Below are positions 42,601 through 56,300 of a stretch of DNA of 64,000 nucleotides, one piece after another. The number at the start of each line of letters is the position of its first letter. Position 1 is the stretch's first letter. The translations under genes were made by a program, and so were the position numbers. The stretch is from Sorex araneus. Lineage: Eukaryota; Chordata; Mammalia; Eulipotyphla; Soricidae. The notes below the pieces were generated by a model, which did no database searches, was not told where the DNA came from, and saw nothing but the letters and a program-made list of their open reading frames with translations. Location of the stretch: positions 176,402,589-176,466,588 of the forward strand of contig NC_073305.1 of the NCBI RefSeq assembly GCF_027595985.1, given 5' to 3'.

Positions 42601-45600
42601 GTTACTCCTGGCTCTGCACTCAGGAATCACCCCTGGCCGTGCTCAGGGGACCATATGGGATGCTGGGATTCGAACCCGGGTCGGCCGCGTGCAAGGCAAA
42701 CGCCCTACCCGCTGTGCTATCGCTCCAGCCCCCACCCTTTTTCATTCTTTACCCTCCAACTCTGCTTCAGTTCTTCTGATGGTCATCAGGGCACCTGGGC
42801 TAATCTTCTCTTTCTTGCTGAGTCCCATTCCCACTGCTCTTTGCTCTACTATCTATCGCAGAGACTAATTTCATTTTCCAGTTCTCTTTGCCCTCTGCCT
42901 GCAAAGCAGACCCTGCTCTAGGAAGGACCTGTGGATGGGGGGAGCTACGGCTCTGTCCCCCTGATTTTAGCAGTCATTCCAGCCTGGCCGTGGGCCACCT
43001 GCAGCGTCAGAATCAACTATGACAGCATTTCTGACAGTGCAGCAGCAGCAGGAGTTATATACATGGTTTGAGGACCAACCCCGGCAGTGCTCTGCACTTA
43101 GGGATCATTCCTGGCAAGCTTAGGGACCACTCCAGGGCTCCCAGAGATTAAATCTGGGCTAGCAGCATGCAATGTGCCCTATCTGCTGTACTATCGCTCT
43201 GGCCTTAACTTTTTGTTCTTGGGCACGACTCTTGGTTTTGATCCAAACCTGGTGGTGCTTAGGGGCTACTTCCAGCTTTGTGTGAAGGAGCACGCCGTGC
43301 TGGGCACTGAAGCCTGAGCTCTCAGAGCAGCACACGTGCTCCGGTCCTTAGCACTGTCTCCATCACTGGCCTTCCTCTTCCTTGCTTTTCCAATGTCTCT
43401 CCTGTTTCCCGTCTTCTCCTACTCCTTCCTACAGATATGAAACCAATTTTTCCTAAATTTTGTGTAGTTTCTGATTGAACCCTTACTTATTTAAAGCTTG
43501 CTACTGAGGGGCTGGAGTGATAGCACACTGGGTAGGGCGTTTGCTTTGCACGCAGCCAACCCGGGTTCAAATCCCAGCATCCCATATGGTCCCCTGAGCA
43601 CCGCCAGGAGTAATACCTGAGTGCAGAGCCAGGAGTAACCCCTGTGCATCGCCGGGTGTGACCCAAAAAGCAAAATAATAATAATAATAATAAGTAAATA
43701 AAGCTTGCTACTGAATCTACTCTATGTGTGCAGACACTTTTTTGTTAGTTGTCTTTTGGGCCACACCAGACAACGCTCAGGGCTTCTTCTTGGCTCTGCG
43801 CTCGGGAATCACTCCTGGCAGGGTTTGGTAGACTGTATGGGATGCCAGGAATCAAACCTGGGTCAGCTGCATGCAAGGCAAATGTCCTCACCACTGTACT
43901 ATTGTTCTGGCCCCTGTGGACACTTTTTGTTCAGTTGACTGTAGTGGACCTCCACACCGAGAAGTGTCTAGTCACTGTAGGAAGCTGACGCATATAGCCG
44001 AGTGAAGACAGGGAGATGTCTGAAAGGGCTGGAGCACGCGTGCTACCTGCCCAGCACTGCAGGGGTCCCTGAGGAGCAACCACGAGCAGCAGCCCTCCGC
44101 CCCGCCCCGCCAAAAACAAAACCCACAGCCCTTTTACCTTGGTGGAAGAGTGAGGATTTCTCAGGTACATCTGAGGAGGCATCCCAATGCCAGAGGGACC
44201 CATCTTCAGAACAAGTAAATAGGTGATCTGGATTGGACGGGTGAAAGTGAACTTCCCACACTAAAAGTTAAGAAAGAAGACATTTACTCCTGTGTAGATT
44301 TAGGGGAACATCAAAACCTTATTTATGGGCATCCCCTCCTATTCGTATTCATCACAATCATCAACCCCCAAGTTGGTAATGAAAACAAAAGGTTGAAGAA
44401 TTTGAGGCTGGAGAGATAGCACAGTGGGTAGGGCATTTGCCTTGCATGCTGCTGACCCGGGTTCAATTCCCAGTATCCCATAGAGTCCGCCAAGCACCGC
44501 CAGGAGTAATTCCTGAGTGCAGAGACAGGAGTAACCCCTGTGCATCACCAGGTGTGACCCAAAAAGAAAAAAAAAAAAGATTAAAGGATTCAAGCCACAA
44601 CTCTCCATACAGCTCTCATATGTACATGGGTGGAGAAGTCAAGTACGGGCCGAAGGGATGCTAGCACAGGGGTCAAGTCCGTGTCTGTCAAGTGGCCGGT
44701 CCCCAGCAGGTCAAATTCTGGGTCTGGAAGCCCCCAGAAAGGGTGGAAAAGGTGTTGCTAGATGCAACTCTAGAGGTGGCTGAACACCATAATCCCTGGC
44801 ATCCTCAGGGCCTTGCACAGAAGTGCTGACTGCTGACCAGCTGGCCTCTCCAGGAGGGACCCGAGGGCACAGCCTGGAAGGCTACACTCTCCCCTAAAAT
44901 CAATGAAAATAATGCCAAACTCATCACAAAGTTTCTTCCTGGAAAACTATGATGAGATCATTCTAGGGAGGTTTTAAAAGGACTCTCTGGCTGGAGAGAT
45001 AGTGCAGAGGATAAGCCAGCTGCCTTGCATGGGGCCAACCCTGGTTAGATCCCTGGCACTGCATTTTGTCCTGAGTGTCGCCGAGAGTCATCCCTGAGCA
45101 CAGATCAGAGACCCCAAAGTCCTCTCCACAGGCCTCATAGTCATCATAGTCATCATCTTTCTATGACACCTCTGTCCCCTTACAGGACAGTTGTACAGAA
45201 ATCATGAAGGGTGAGATACATAAAGGTGGGGTTGCACACTGTCACAGCAACAAACAGAGGTAAAGCCACTCCTTCAAGGGAAGGACAAAACCTCATCTGA
45301 GGGTTCAGCACTCCAGATTACTAGGAGATCCGCTCAAGGGTGGGATTCATCCAGGTGTATTGCTTTCTTTTTTCCTTAGCTTGTAATACATTAAACAATC
45401 ATAGTAAATTTATTTCCTATGATATTTCTAGTCACTTTATATGACTAGAAATATTGTAAGACAGTAAGAGACCACTAAGTTTAAAGATTGGCTCTTCTGG
45501 GACCGGAGCAATAGCACAGCAGGTAGGGCGTTTGCCTTGCACGCAGCTGACCCGGGTTTGATCCCTAGCATCCTATATGATCCCCCAAGCACCGCAGGGA

Positions 45601-45666
45601 GTAATTCCTAAGTGCAGAGCCAGGAGTAACCGCTAAGCATCACAGGGTGTGACCCAAAAAGCAAAA

Positions 45667-45697
<31 letters not shown>

Positions 45698-48600
45698 AAT
45701 AAAAAGATTGGCTCTTCTTGGAGACATTTTGCTATATATCTATCCCAGACTATAGTTCTCAGGTCAGGTTAGTCTTTCCTAACCCCAGCAGGGTCCTTAT
45801 TCAGTTACTTTTTTGGGCGTCATGACAGGGTTTTTCCATGACCGTGCTCTTAATTTATACTTCATGTGGCACCTAGCTTGTCCCTTTCCAATACCAGGGT
45901 ATTTTACAGTTTGCCTTAGGTCCTTCCAGTCCCTTCACCAGGACTCTGCTTTTGGAGTGCTAAGGGCAACTGAGGCTTAAATGAGGTAAATATGATGGAA
46001 GCCCAGGAGTAAATATTATTTGGAGTCAATTAACTCCCACGTTAACAAAAGCATAGCATCAACTGTCTTCCTGTGTCTATACAAAAAGGCCATTGCTAAG
46101 CCATGCAAATGACATAAAGGAAAAAGAAAAGCAATATAGAATTATTAGTGCTTGATGGAATCGGGCGTGCTTAACGGGCACTGTTATGGGAATGGCTCAA
46201 TAAACCTAAGCTCCCTGTGGGAGGAGTAAGGAAAACCTAATGTTATCCAAAGGGAGATAAACTGGGGACACTGGTGGTGGGAAATGTACACTGGGAGGGA
46301 TGGATGTTGGAATATTGTATGACTGAAATTCATCGTGAAGAGCTTTGTGATGGTCTACCTCACAGTGATTCAATTTTTTTTTTTTAAGGTAATATATGAT
46401 CAAGTACCTTTGAGGCAGAGTTCACCTGTGACTCATGTCTGGACCCTGCACGTTTCAGACTTTACCACTTAAACAGCAAAACTAACTCCTGGCAAACCCA
46501 AACCTGGAAATACTACCAGATTCTGGATCCAGCTTCAGATGGAGAGCTTCTAAGGAGCCAATTTGAGACAGACCTAAACTCTCAGCAGAAATTATTGTGC
46601 CAGTTCACATCAGGGAACCAGTGATGGGCCAGGACTCCCTGACATGAAGAGGAAACAGGTGCTCTGGGAACAAGGGTTCGGGATGCTGAATTAAGTGGCT
46701 TTGAGGCAGCAGCAGGAGCCTAGAGGAGCATGGAAAATGCCGGGTCTGATCCCCAGCATCCCATGTGGTCTTCCAAACACCACCAGGAGTAATTCCTGAA
46801 TGTAGAGCCAGGAGGAACCCCTGAGCATCGCCGGATGTGACCCAAAAAACAAATATGCAAGCCGGCAGCTTTTATTCTGACACTGAATATCTGAACACAA
46901 AACACAAAGGAGTCACCTTCCCTGGGGACTTCTGGGCCAGTCTCTCCCAGTGGGCAATGATACCCAACCTCACCTGGCTGCCTGGAATCAATGGGGTGCA
47001 GAGAATAGCCTTGGGTGGAACTTGGGGCACCTTCTGTTTGCTTACAGAAGGTAGATTTCTAGGCAGGTGCTGAGTGATTCTTTCCTGAAAAGGGGGGATG
47101 GTAGCCAAATAGGATTTGGAACCTCTATCCATTCAGTGGCTGGAGCGACAGCACAGCGGGTAGGGCATTTGCCTTGCACTCGGCCAACCCGGGTTCAATT
47201 CCCAGCATCCCAAACGGCCCCCTGAGCACCACCAAGAGTAATTCCTGAGTGCATAAGCCAGGAGTAACCCCTGTGCTCATACAGACGCCAGGTGTGAACC
47301 AAAAATAAAGAAAAAAAAAAAAAGGAATGACTAGAGATTGAGTCTGTAATTCTACTGCCAAAGGGCTAGTTCTCTTCTGGGCTTCCCTATCCCCAGCCCG
47401 TTTTATCGTGGTGCCAAGAATCAAATTCAGAGCCTCCCTCGTGCAAGCTAGGTGCTTTCCCACTGACTCACACCTCCAGACCCCTTTACCTTTTCCTCTA
47501 TGGATTTTGGGCCAATCTGGCAGTGTTCGAGGCCTATTCCTGGTCTTTTGTTCAGGTGTGACTCTGGAAATACTCAGGGCCCCTATGCAGTGCTGGGGAT
47601 GCAACGAGTGCAGCGCATGCAAGGCAAGTGACCTCCCTGCTCTCCAATCTGTCTGAGCCCTGGTCCCTTTTCGTATTCATTCTGTGTAGCAAAAGAAAAA
47701 TCCCTAACAAGATGGGAACAAGAGGGGCTGGAGAGGTAAGGCGGATAGGGTGCCCTGCACAAGGCTGACCTGGATTCGGTCCCAGGCATCACATATGGGA
47801 CCCCCAAACACTGTTAGGAGTAATTCCTGAGCACAAAGCCAAGAGGTACCCATGAGCATTGCCAGATGTGACCCCCCCAACATCCTACTCCCACAAAAAG
47901 GGGGACAATAGCCCATGTTATTTTGTTTTTTTGGCCATTCCTGGCTTTACTTAAGGCTTAAACTGGGCTCCGAGCTCAAGGGGCCATATTGACTACACAC
48001 TCCCCTTTAAAGGTACAAAAATAAACTGAGGAACACAAGTTAGCAATTATTATAAATAACAAACTGAAGTTAGAGGTATGGTGCTTGCCTTTCACACAAC
48101 TGACCCCATTTGGTCCCCAGCACCATTTACGGTCCCTGAACCCCACCAGGAATAACCAAAAACAAAACCCCCAAAAAGTAAAACTGGCTTATATTTGCAC
48201 GGGAAAACTCATTTCTCCGGCACTGAGTAAGCAAGACAAGTTGGTTTTTATTTCTGGGGTGGAGTCAAGGGCCACACCAGGAGGCTACTCCTGGCTCTGT
48301 GCTCAGGAACAACCCTTTGGTAGCTCAGGGGTCGACACGCAGTGCCAGGAATTTGAAGAGGTTGCTGTGTACAAGACAACTGTCCTCGCCCCTATACTTT
48401 CTCTCCTGAATTTGGTACTTTTTGCTTTGTTTTCTTGTCCTTGGGCCACACCCGGTAGTGCTCAAGTCTTTCTCCTGGCTCTTGTGCTCAGGGATCACTC
48501 CAGAAGGTGCGTAGGTGACCATATAGGATGCCAGGGATCTTAAAGAACACATTAAAGGGGGCTGGAGCGATAGCACAGCAGGTAGGGCGTTTGCCTTGCA

Positions 48601-50325
48601 CGCGGCCGACACGGGTTCAATTCCCAGCATCCCATATGGTCCCCTGAGCACCGCCAGGGGTGGTTCCTGACTGCACAGCCAGGAGTAATCCCTGTCTATC
48701 ACCAGGTGCGACCCAAAAAGCAAAAAAAAAAAAAATAGATTCTCATAGCACAGCGGGTAGGGTGTTTGCCCTGCATGTGGCTGACCCGGGTTCGATTCCC
48801 AGCATCCCATATGGTCCCCTGAGCACCGCCAGGGGTAATTCCTGAGTGCAGAGCCAGGAGTGACCCCTGTGCATCGCCAGGTGTGACCCAAAAAGCAAAA
48901 AAAAAAAAAAAAAAAAAAAACCACATTAAAGAATGTAAATGTCTAATAAAAAGGTGTTTTGAAATAAATTTATAAAATTCTGTCGATGCTAGGTTATGAA
49001 ATGACTCATGTATGATCTACAATCATCCTGGAAAGCTGCGTACAACATAGCACATAAGTCGCCCGAAAAACACTCTAATCCCACAGCACTTACTTTCAGC
49101 TTCGTGAGCCTTCAGCAGAGACACAGGCATCGTGCCTTGTCGAACATCCCAAATGCTCAGCATTCCATCCTGGCCACCCGTGGCCACGACATGCTGCTGG
49201 TTGGGATGTCTGTCCACACAGTGGAGGGGCACGCGGTCACCAGTCCTTTCATGGGAGACACAATGACATTACACACTGCTAAGGGATAATTCATCTTTGC
49301 CTGGTCCACGAGATTTATTTCATTTTGGAAACTAGTTGGGTTAGTTTGTGATTGGAGCTACTGGCTAAACCTGAGATGCTACTTGTAAATATTAGAGGTT
49401 TGGGAGAGAAAAATGAAAGTCAAAGTTATTGATTCCCTCTCCCACTTGGAGCGCAGGGAGCAAGACAATCAGGTGGTAAGAGGTGTAAAACACACGTCCA
49501 ATTCTTGACTTGTAGAAAACAAGACATATCAAACAGCAGGTTCTCTATTCTTACCTTCACTTAATTTATACAATTATTTTTATCAGCTTGGCACATTCTA
49601 ATTTCTTACTAGAGAAACGGCTTCACACACACAGAAATAGAATTTCTGCTCAAAAATACCGTCTCCAAACCATATTTGGCATGTTTTATATCCATTATTA
49701 AAGGAATCACATGACAAGCACAAATAAATTTCTTCTCATAAAAAAACATAAACAGGGATAAAAGTTCTGAATCAATACAACAAATAGTTACTAAATGTGG
49801 CAGAGCATCAAACACAAACTTGCCTTACCAATTTAAGAAGGAATCATTCTCTTAAAATGCAATTAAGTTACAATTTGGTTTAAAGTCATTTGCTTGAAAG
49901 AGTCAAGTTAATTTTGCATTACTCTACTGAAGTTACACATCAAAACTTACAGTGACAGTATCTGAGAGGGCTCATTTCCTTGTTGTCTGAAGTCCCATAT
50001 TTTTAACTGTCCAATTGAATTTACTGTAAGAATCTCAGGAGTTCGAAGGAAGGTCACTGCATGGAGTGTACTACTATCGGCATTGTCTATAAATTCAAAA
50101 ACAGCAATGTGTGACTGAGTATCCATTTCTCATGAGGACATTCCTTCTGGTAGATTAAAATATTGTAAATCAGGGGCTGGAGCAATAGCACAGCAGGTAG
50201 AGCAGTTGCCTTCCACGCAGCCGACCCGGGCTCGATTCCCAGCATCCCGTATGGTCCTCTAAGGACCACCAAGGGTGATTCCTGAGTGCAGAGCCAGGAA
50301 TAACCCCTGTGCTGGGTGTGACCCA

Positions 50326-50356
<31 letters not shown>

Positions 50357-53300
50357 TTTAAGTCAAGGTTTAACGTTTGTAAAGAAATGCACTCACGTTA
50401 AAAATAGATTCTCTGGGTAGGGGCTGGAGTGATAGCACAGCAGGTAGGGCGTTTGCCTTGCACTCGGCCAACCCGGGTTCCATGCCCAGCATCCCATATG
50501 GTCCCCTGAGCACCGCCAGGAGTTGTTCCTGAGTGCAGAGCCAGGAATAACCCCTGTGCAATGCCAGGTGTGACCCAAAAAGAAAAAAAAATAGATTCTC
50601 CTGGGGCTGGAGCGATAGCACATCAGGTAGGGCATTTGCCTTGCACGTGGCCGACCCGGGTTTGATTCCCAGCATGCCATATGCTCCTTGAGCACTGCCT
50701 GGAGCAATTCCTGAGTACTAAACCAGGAGTAACCCCTGTGCATTGCCAGGTGTGACCCAAAAAGGAAAAAAAAATAATTCTTCTGGAGGTTGGAGTGATA
50801 TTACAGTAGGCAGGGTGCTTATCTCACACAGTCAACCTGAGTTCAATCCCCAGCTCCTCATAAAGTCCCGTGATCCTGACAGGCGTGATCTCTGAGTCAG
50901 GATTAAGGGGGCCAGAGAAATGTTACAGTGGGGAGAGTATTTGCCTTGCACATGGCCGACACGGGTTCTATTCCTGTCATCCCATATGTTGCCCTGAGCA
51001 CTGCCAGGAGTGACCGCTGAGAGCAGAGCCAGGAGAAATCCCAGAGCATTGCTGGGTGTGGCCCAAAATCAAAAACAAAAGTAGAGGCTAGGATGACAAC
51101 AAGCACCACTAGTTGTGGCCCAAAAAACAGAGAGAAAAAGAAAGGAAAAAAAAAAAAAAACACTCTCCTGGGCTAGAGAAAATATAGGGGCTAAAGCACT
51201 GGTTTTGCATGTAGCTAACCCTAGTTTGTTTCCAGGCACCACATATGGCATATTACCCCCTGAACCCATCCAGGAGTGACCTTTGAGTACAGAAACAGGA
51301 GTCAGCCTTGAGAGGTTGGGGTAGCCCACAAAGCAAAACTAAATAAAATAAAAATGGACTCTGCTCTGATAGGAAAATACTGTCACTAACTACACATCTG
51401 AGAAGAGGTGACCTTTCATATTTCGCTATTTCTGTTTAAGGTTGTTACCCTTCATGCTAGGGATCAAACTCAACCCAGGTTGGCCGCACCCTGCAATACT
51501 CCCATATGAAATGCTGGGGACCAAACCCAGGTTGGCCATGTGTCAGGGTTAACAATCTTCTAAGAGAGCGCTCTCTCTCTCTCTCTCTCTCTCTCCCCCC
51601 TTCTCCCTCCCTCCCTCTCTCCAGGCTACTTCCACCAAAGTCTATGTGAAGTTGAACAATCCTTCTAAAGGATGGCAAATTTCACAATTTCAAGTGGCTC
51701 TTTAGTTGCCAACCTAATAAAAAATAACTCTACAGCCGTGCATTAGACTCTTCAATCTGGCTTCATCTCTCTAAAGTGAGGCAATAGCCAGAATCTGGAA
51801 ACAACCTGAGTGCTCAATAACAGAAAACTGGTTAGAGAAACTATGGTACATCTACACAATGGAATACTATACAGCTGTTAGGGAAAAAAATGAAGTCATG
51901 AATTCGTTATAAATGGATGAACATGGAAATTATCATGCTGAGTGAAATGAGTCAGAAGGAGACAGACATAGAATGACTGCACTCATCTGTGGTATGTAAA
52001 AAACCTTAACATTAGACTAATACTCAAGGACAGTAGAAACAAAGGCCAGGAGAATTGGTCCACAGTTGGAAACTTGCTTCGAGTGCTTGGCGGAAAGGTA
52101 GCTGGGATAGAGAAGGGACCACCATGACAAAGATCAAAGACAGTTGGAAATGACAACTTGGGGTAAGAGCAGTATGCTAAAAACTCTCAGCATCTGTATT
52201 GCAAACCATAGTGCCCAAAAGAGATGGGGGTTGGGGGGCTGGAAGGAGAGAGAGAGAGAGAGGGGGAGAGGAAGAGAGGGAGAGAGGGAGGGGGAGAGTG
52301 GGAGAGAGAGAAGGGGAGAGAGGGAGGGGGAGAGAGGGATAGAGAGAGGGGGAAGAGGGAGAGAGAGAGGGGGAGAGGTAGAGAAAGAGGGGGAGAGGGA
52401 GAGAGGGAGGGGGAAAGGGAGAGAGAGAGGGGGAGAGGGAGAGAGGGAGGGGAGAGGGAGAGAGGGAGGGAGGGCGAGGGGGAGGTGAGGGGGTGGGGAG
52501 AGGGGGAGAGAGAGAGAGCAAGAGAAAGAGAGCGAGAGCCTGCCATCTGGCGAAGAGGCGTGGCGGGAGGGAAACTGGGGACACTGGTGGTGGGAAATGT
52601 ACACTGGTGGAGGGATGGGTGTTGGAACACTGATGACTGAAACCTGATCACGAACAGTCTTATCACTGTGTATCTCACAGTGATTCAATAAAAAAATAAA
52701 GTCAGTTAAGGGACCAGAGGGACAGAACATAGGTTAAGGCACTTAGGTTTGCGCGTGGCGGACCCTGGTTCAATGGGCAGAGCTTGTTCCTGAGCACAGA
52801 GCTGGAACTATCCCTGAGCTCTACGAGGTAAAATCGGGTGAAACTGCATTTTCTTGGGGGGGGACCACACTCAGCAGTGCTCAGGGGTTACTCCTGGCTC
52901 TGTGCTCAGGAATCACTCCTGGCAGCGCTCAGGGGACCATGGGAAGCCTGGGATGGAACCCAGGTCAGCCACAGGCAAGCAGGTGCCCTACCCACTACAC
53001 TACTGCTCCAGGCCCGAAACCACCCTTTTTATGTAGTTCTCTCAGCCATCTGATCCCGCCTCCAGACTCTTCCCTTCATTGCACCTGCCATCTTCCGGCT
53101 TACTAACGACCTAGATTCGGTTCACAGCCACCCTTGTCGGTTCTTCAACTGATACTTCCTCCTGCCCACTCTTCCCCACACACTGACCTGCTTTGTCTGC
53201 ACATCCCCCACGGCCAGTCCCGATCTATTCTTCTTTTCATTTTGGCCACTGCCAGTACCGCTCAGGGCTTCCTCCTGGCTCTGCACTAAGGAATTACTCG

Positions 53301-56300
53301 TGGCAGCGCCCAGGGACCGTATAGGATGCCAGGGATCGAACCTGGGTCAGCGACATGCCAAGTCATATGCCCTGTCAGCTGTATTATTGCTCCAGCCCCA
53401 ATTTTTTTTTTTTTTTTTGGTTTCTGGGTCACACCCGGCGATGCACAGGGGTCACTCCTGGCTCTGCACTCAGGAGTCACCCCTGGCGGTGCTCAGGGGA
53501 CCATATGGGATACTGGGAATCGAACCCGGGTCAGCCGCGTGCAAGGCAAATGCCCTACCCGCTGTGCTATTGCTCCAGCCTCGCTCCAGCCCCAATTTTG
53601 TCTATTTTTATATCTCTCAATCACTGAGCACTGTGTTTCCTCACTCACTGCTGTTGACCACAGCAGGTTGAAACCAAAAAGAAAAAAAGGAAATGGCTTT
53701 TCTTACCAATAGTTCTGACCGCTTCCTTGTGATCTGCTTTAAAAAGATTTATTCGCCCGTCTTCTCCCACTGTGACAATTTCTGGGTTGCTGCACACGAT
53801 GCCCGTGCAGGGGGCACTGCTGTAGGAAGGACTGCCCGGCCCTGTGTGGTAGTGAGCCCTGGGCCACTGCTGGCTGACAGACAGAGTCTACACAGCAAGA
53901 ACAAGGAGGTGGAAGTCAAAACAAAACTAAAAATATCGAGCATTCTTTTCCCACTGGAGAGTATTTTTAAATTTAGTCTCACATCCGTCTGGAAGGATGA
54001 CCTCTCTTCTTTTTCTCTTGTATTTCCAGTTATTAAAATCTAGAAACCCGGGGGCCAGAGTGATAAGACAGCAGGTAGGTGCTTGCTTTGCACGCAGTCA
54101 GCCTGAGTTCAATCCTTAGCATCCCATATGGTCCAAGCCCACCAAGAGTGACCTCTGAGAATAGGGCACCACCGGATGTGGCTCCGGTAGCCCCAGAGTA
54201 CCAATGTCGCGAAGACAGTGCTAGGCCAACCTCGGCCCACAGTGGAGCCTATTTCTTCCTTTAAAAAAAAAAAACAAAAAAAAATACCCTAGACTAAGGG
54301 AGCCAGAGCCTAGACAGCAGGGAGGGCATTTGACTTGCATGTGGTCAACCCGGGTTTGATCCCTGGCATCCCGTATGTCCCCTGACTACCACCAGTAGTA
54401 GTTTCTCAGTGCAGATCCAGGAATAATCCCTGAGCACCACTGGGTATGACCCAAAATGCCAAATATAAATTAAAAAATAAAAATAGATAAATAAAACTAG
54501 ACTAAGAACTTAAAATGGGAATTACAAAAAACCTACTTGTCAGAATAACAAATTGTGGACGAGAGAGATAGTACAGCAGGTAGGGCGCTTGCCTTGTAAG
54601 CGGCAGACCTGGCACTCCATATGGTCCCTGAGTACTGCCAGGAGTGATCCCTGAGTGCAGAGCCAGGAGCAAGCCCTGAGCACCACTGGATGTAGCCCAA
54701 CAAACAACAAAACCCCACCAAACCGTGAGCTGTGGTGTTAGTACAGAGAGAGGGTGCCTCCTTGCATTCATAACACCCATGTTTGATCCAGGTGTCCACA
54801 AAAACCAAAACAAAAGCTGGAGCAATAGTATAGTGGGTAGGGCTTTTGCCTTGCACACAGTTGACCTGGGTTCGATCCCCGGAATTCATATAGTCTCCCA
54901 AGCACCTCAAGGAGTAATTCCTGAGTGCAGAACCAGGAGTTAACAGTTGAGCGTTGCCAGGTATGGCCCAAAAAGCCAAAAAAAAAAAAAAAAAAGAACC
55001 AAAAAACATAAAGAAAATACCAAATCAATAGTTATAAACTAGAAGTTTATATTACTAGATATCCAATTTCAATAAAGGCTATACAAACACAGATCTAAAA
55101 CTAACTTAGTAAAACACGTGTTTATTAATGCTATTCCCCCCCACCCAAATGTAGACCTTATAAAACTTCATTATTTGTACGGTTATTAAGTATAATCTTT
55201 TTAAGCCTTTGATAAAAATACCTGAAATACAAATTAAGTTTCAAAACAAAATTTCTTTACCTGGTTATTTGGATGGTGAAGGAAAATTGTTACACATCCT
55301 GTTGAGGAAGCAGCTACAATTCTCTCCTGGTCAAAAAACTAAATAGAAAATGTTCACTCGTTATGGACTCAGAAATACTGGTAGTGAGAAAACCCCCTCA
55401 GTTACATACTTGAGGCACCAAAGTGATAGCACAGCAGATAGAATATTTGCTTTGCACACAGCTGACCCAGTTTTGATCTCCAGACTCCATATGGTCTCCA
55501 GAACCCACCAAAGTGATTCCTTAGCGCAGAGCCAGGAGTAAACCCTGAGCTCAGGATGTGCCCTACACCCCTGGCCAAAAAGAAAAAAAGAAAAGAAAAA
55601 ACTAGCCTTCACTTAGGATTATGATCTTAAATACAAAACCAAAAATTCGAACCATGTAAAGTGCCTTGCACAGTAGTATCACATGATAAATGCTGAAAAG
55701 TTCTTGTGTATCAAGTAAAAGGTTTTTATCTGTTTGCTTTTTGGGGGGAGATGTTGGGAGGACACCCAGCAATGCTCAGTTGGTACTCCTGGCTCTCTGT
55801 TCAGGAATAACTATTGGTGGTGCTTGGGGGCCAGTCGAACAGGGTCAGTCTCGTGCAAGGCAAATGTTTTGTCCCCTGTACTATCACTCTGACCTATTAA
55901 AACAATTTTGAAGAAATTTACTTAATGAAATGTCAAAAACCTTTAAGACTCAGTTTTCCCATTTGTAAAACAAAGACAATAGTACTTGATTCACAAACAC
56001 AGAACGAGAATTAAGTTATGTGAAGCTTCCCAAAAGGTGTTGGGAACACAATCGCTGTACCACTATTATCCTGTTGCTCATCAATTTGCTCGAGCGGGCA
56101 CCAGTAACTTACGTCTCCATTGTGAGACTTATTGTTACTGTTTTTGGCATATCAAATACACCACAGGTAGCTTGCCAGGCTCTGCCGTGTGCGAGAAACT
56201 CTCGGTAGCTTGTTGGGCTCTCTGAGAGGGGCGGAGGAATCGAACACAATAAATGTTCCAATAAAATAAAAGGACTAGGATAAAATTCACATCTCGGAGG

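Larger units (their letters stand above)
39649..44137 (-). other. NUP43: NUP43 intron between coding exons 7 and 8
   Basis: A 4.5-kb intron, mostly SINEs. Older copies: - 39810-39960, - 39985-40150, + 40305-40380, - 40405-40570, - 40650-40795, - 41095-41255, - 41780-41975, - 43070-43205, - 43215-43350, - 43755-43915, + 44025-44110. Well-preserved ones are listed separately. 42740-43065 is unique. No other gene. Confidence 0.8.
44261..49093 (-). other. NUP43: NUP43 intron between coding exons 6 and 7
   Basis: A 4.8-kb intron. Preserved SINEs are listed separately; worn copies at + 44990-45110, + 46735-46855, - 47490-47640, + 47725-47880, + 48070-48180, - 48255-48400 and - 48435-48540. 46440-46735 and 46870-47130 contain no recognised repeat. 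No other gene. Confidence 0.8.
50087..53706 (-). other. NUP43: NUP43 intron between coding exons 4 and 5
   Basis: A 3.6-kb intron. Holds an L1 3' end and SINEs listed separately; worn copies at + 50785-50905, + 50908-51080, + 51165-51340, - 51450-51545, + 52710-52840 and - 52855-53020. (CT)n of about 28 bp at 51570-51597. Confidence 0.85.

Noticed and set aside
52134-52730. Open frames of 114-198 codons on both strands
   Set aside because: Translation of the L1 polypurine tract; no codon structure.
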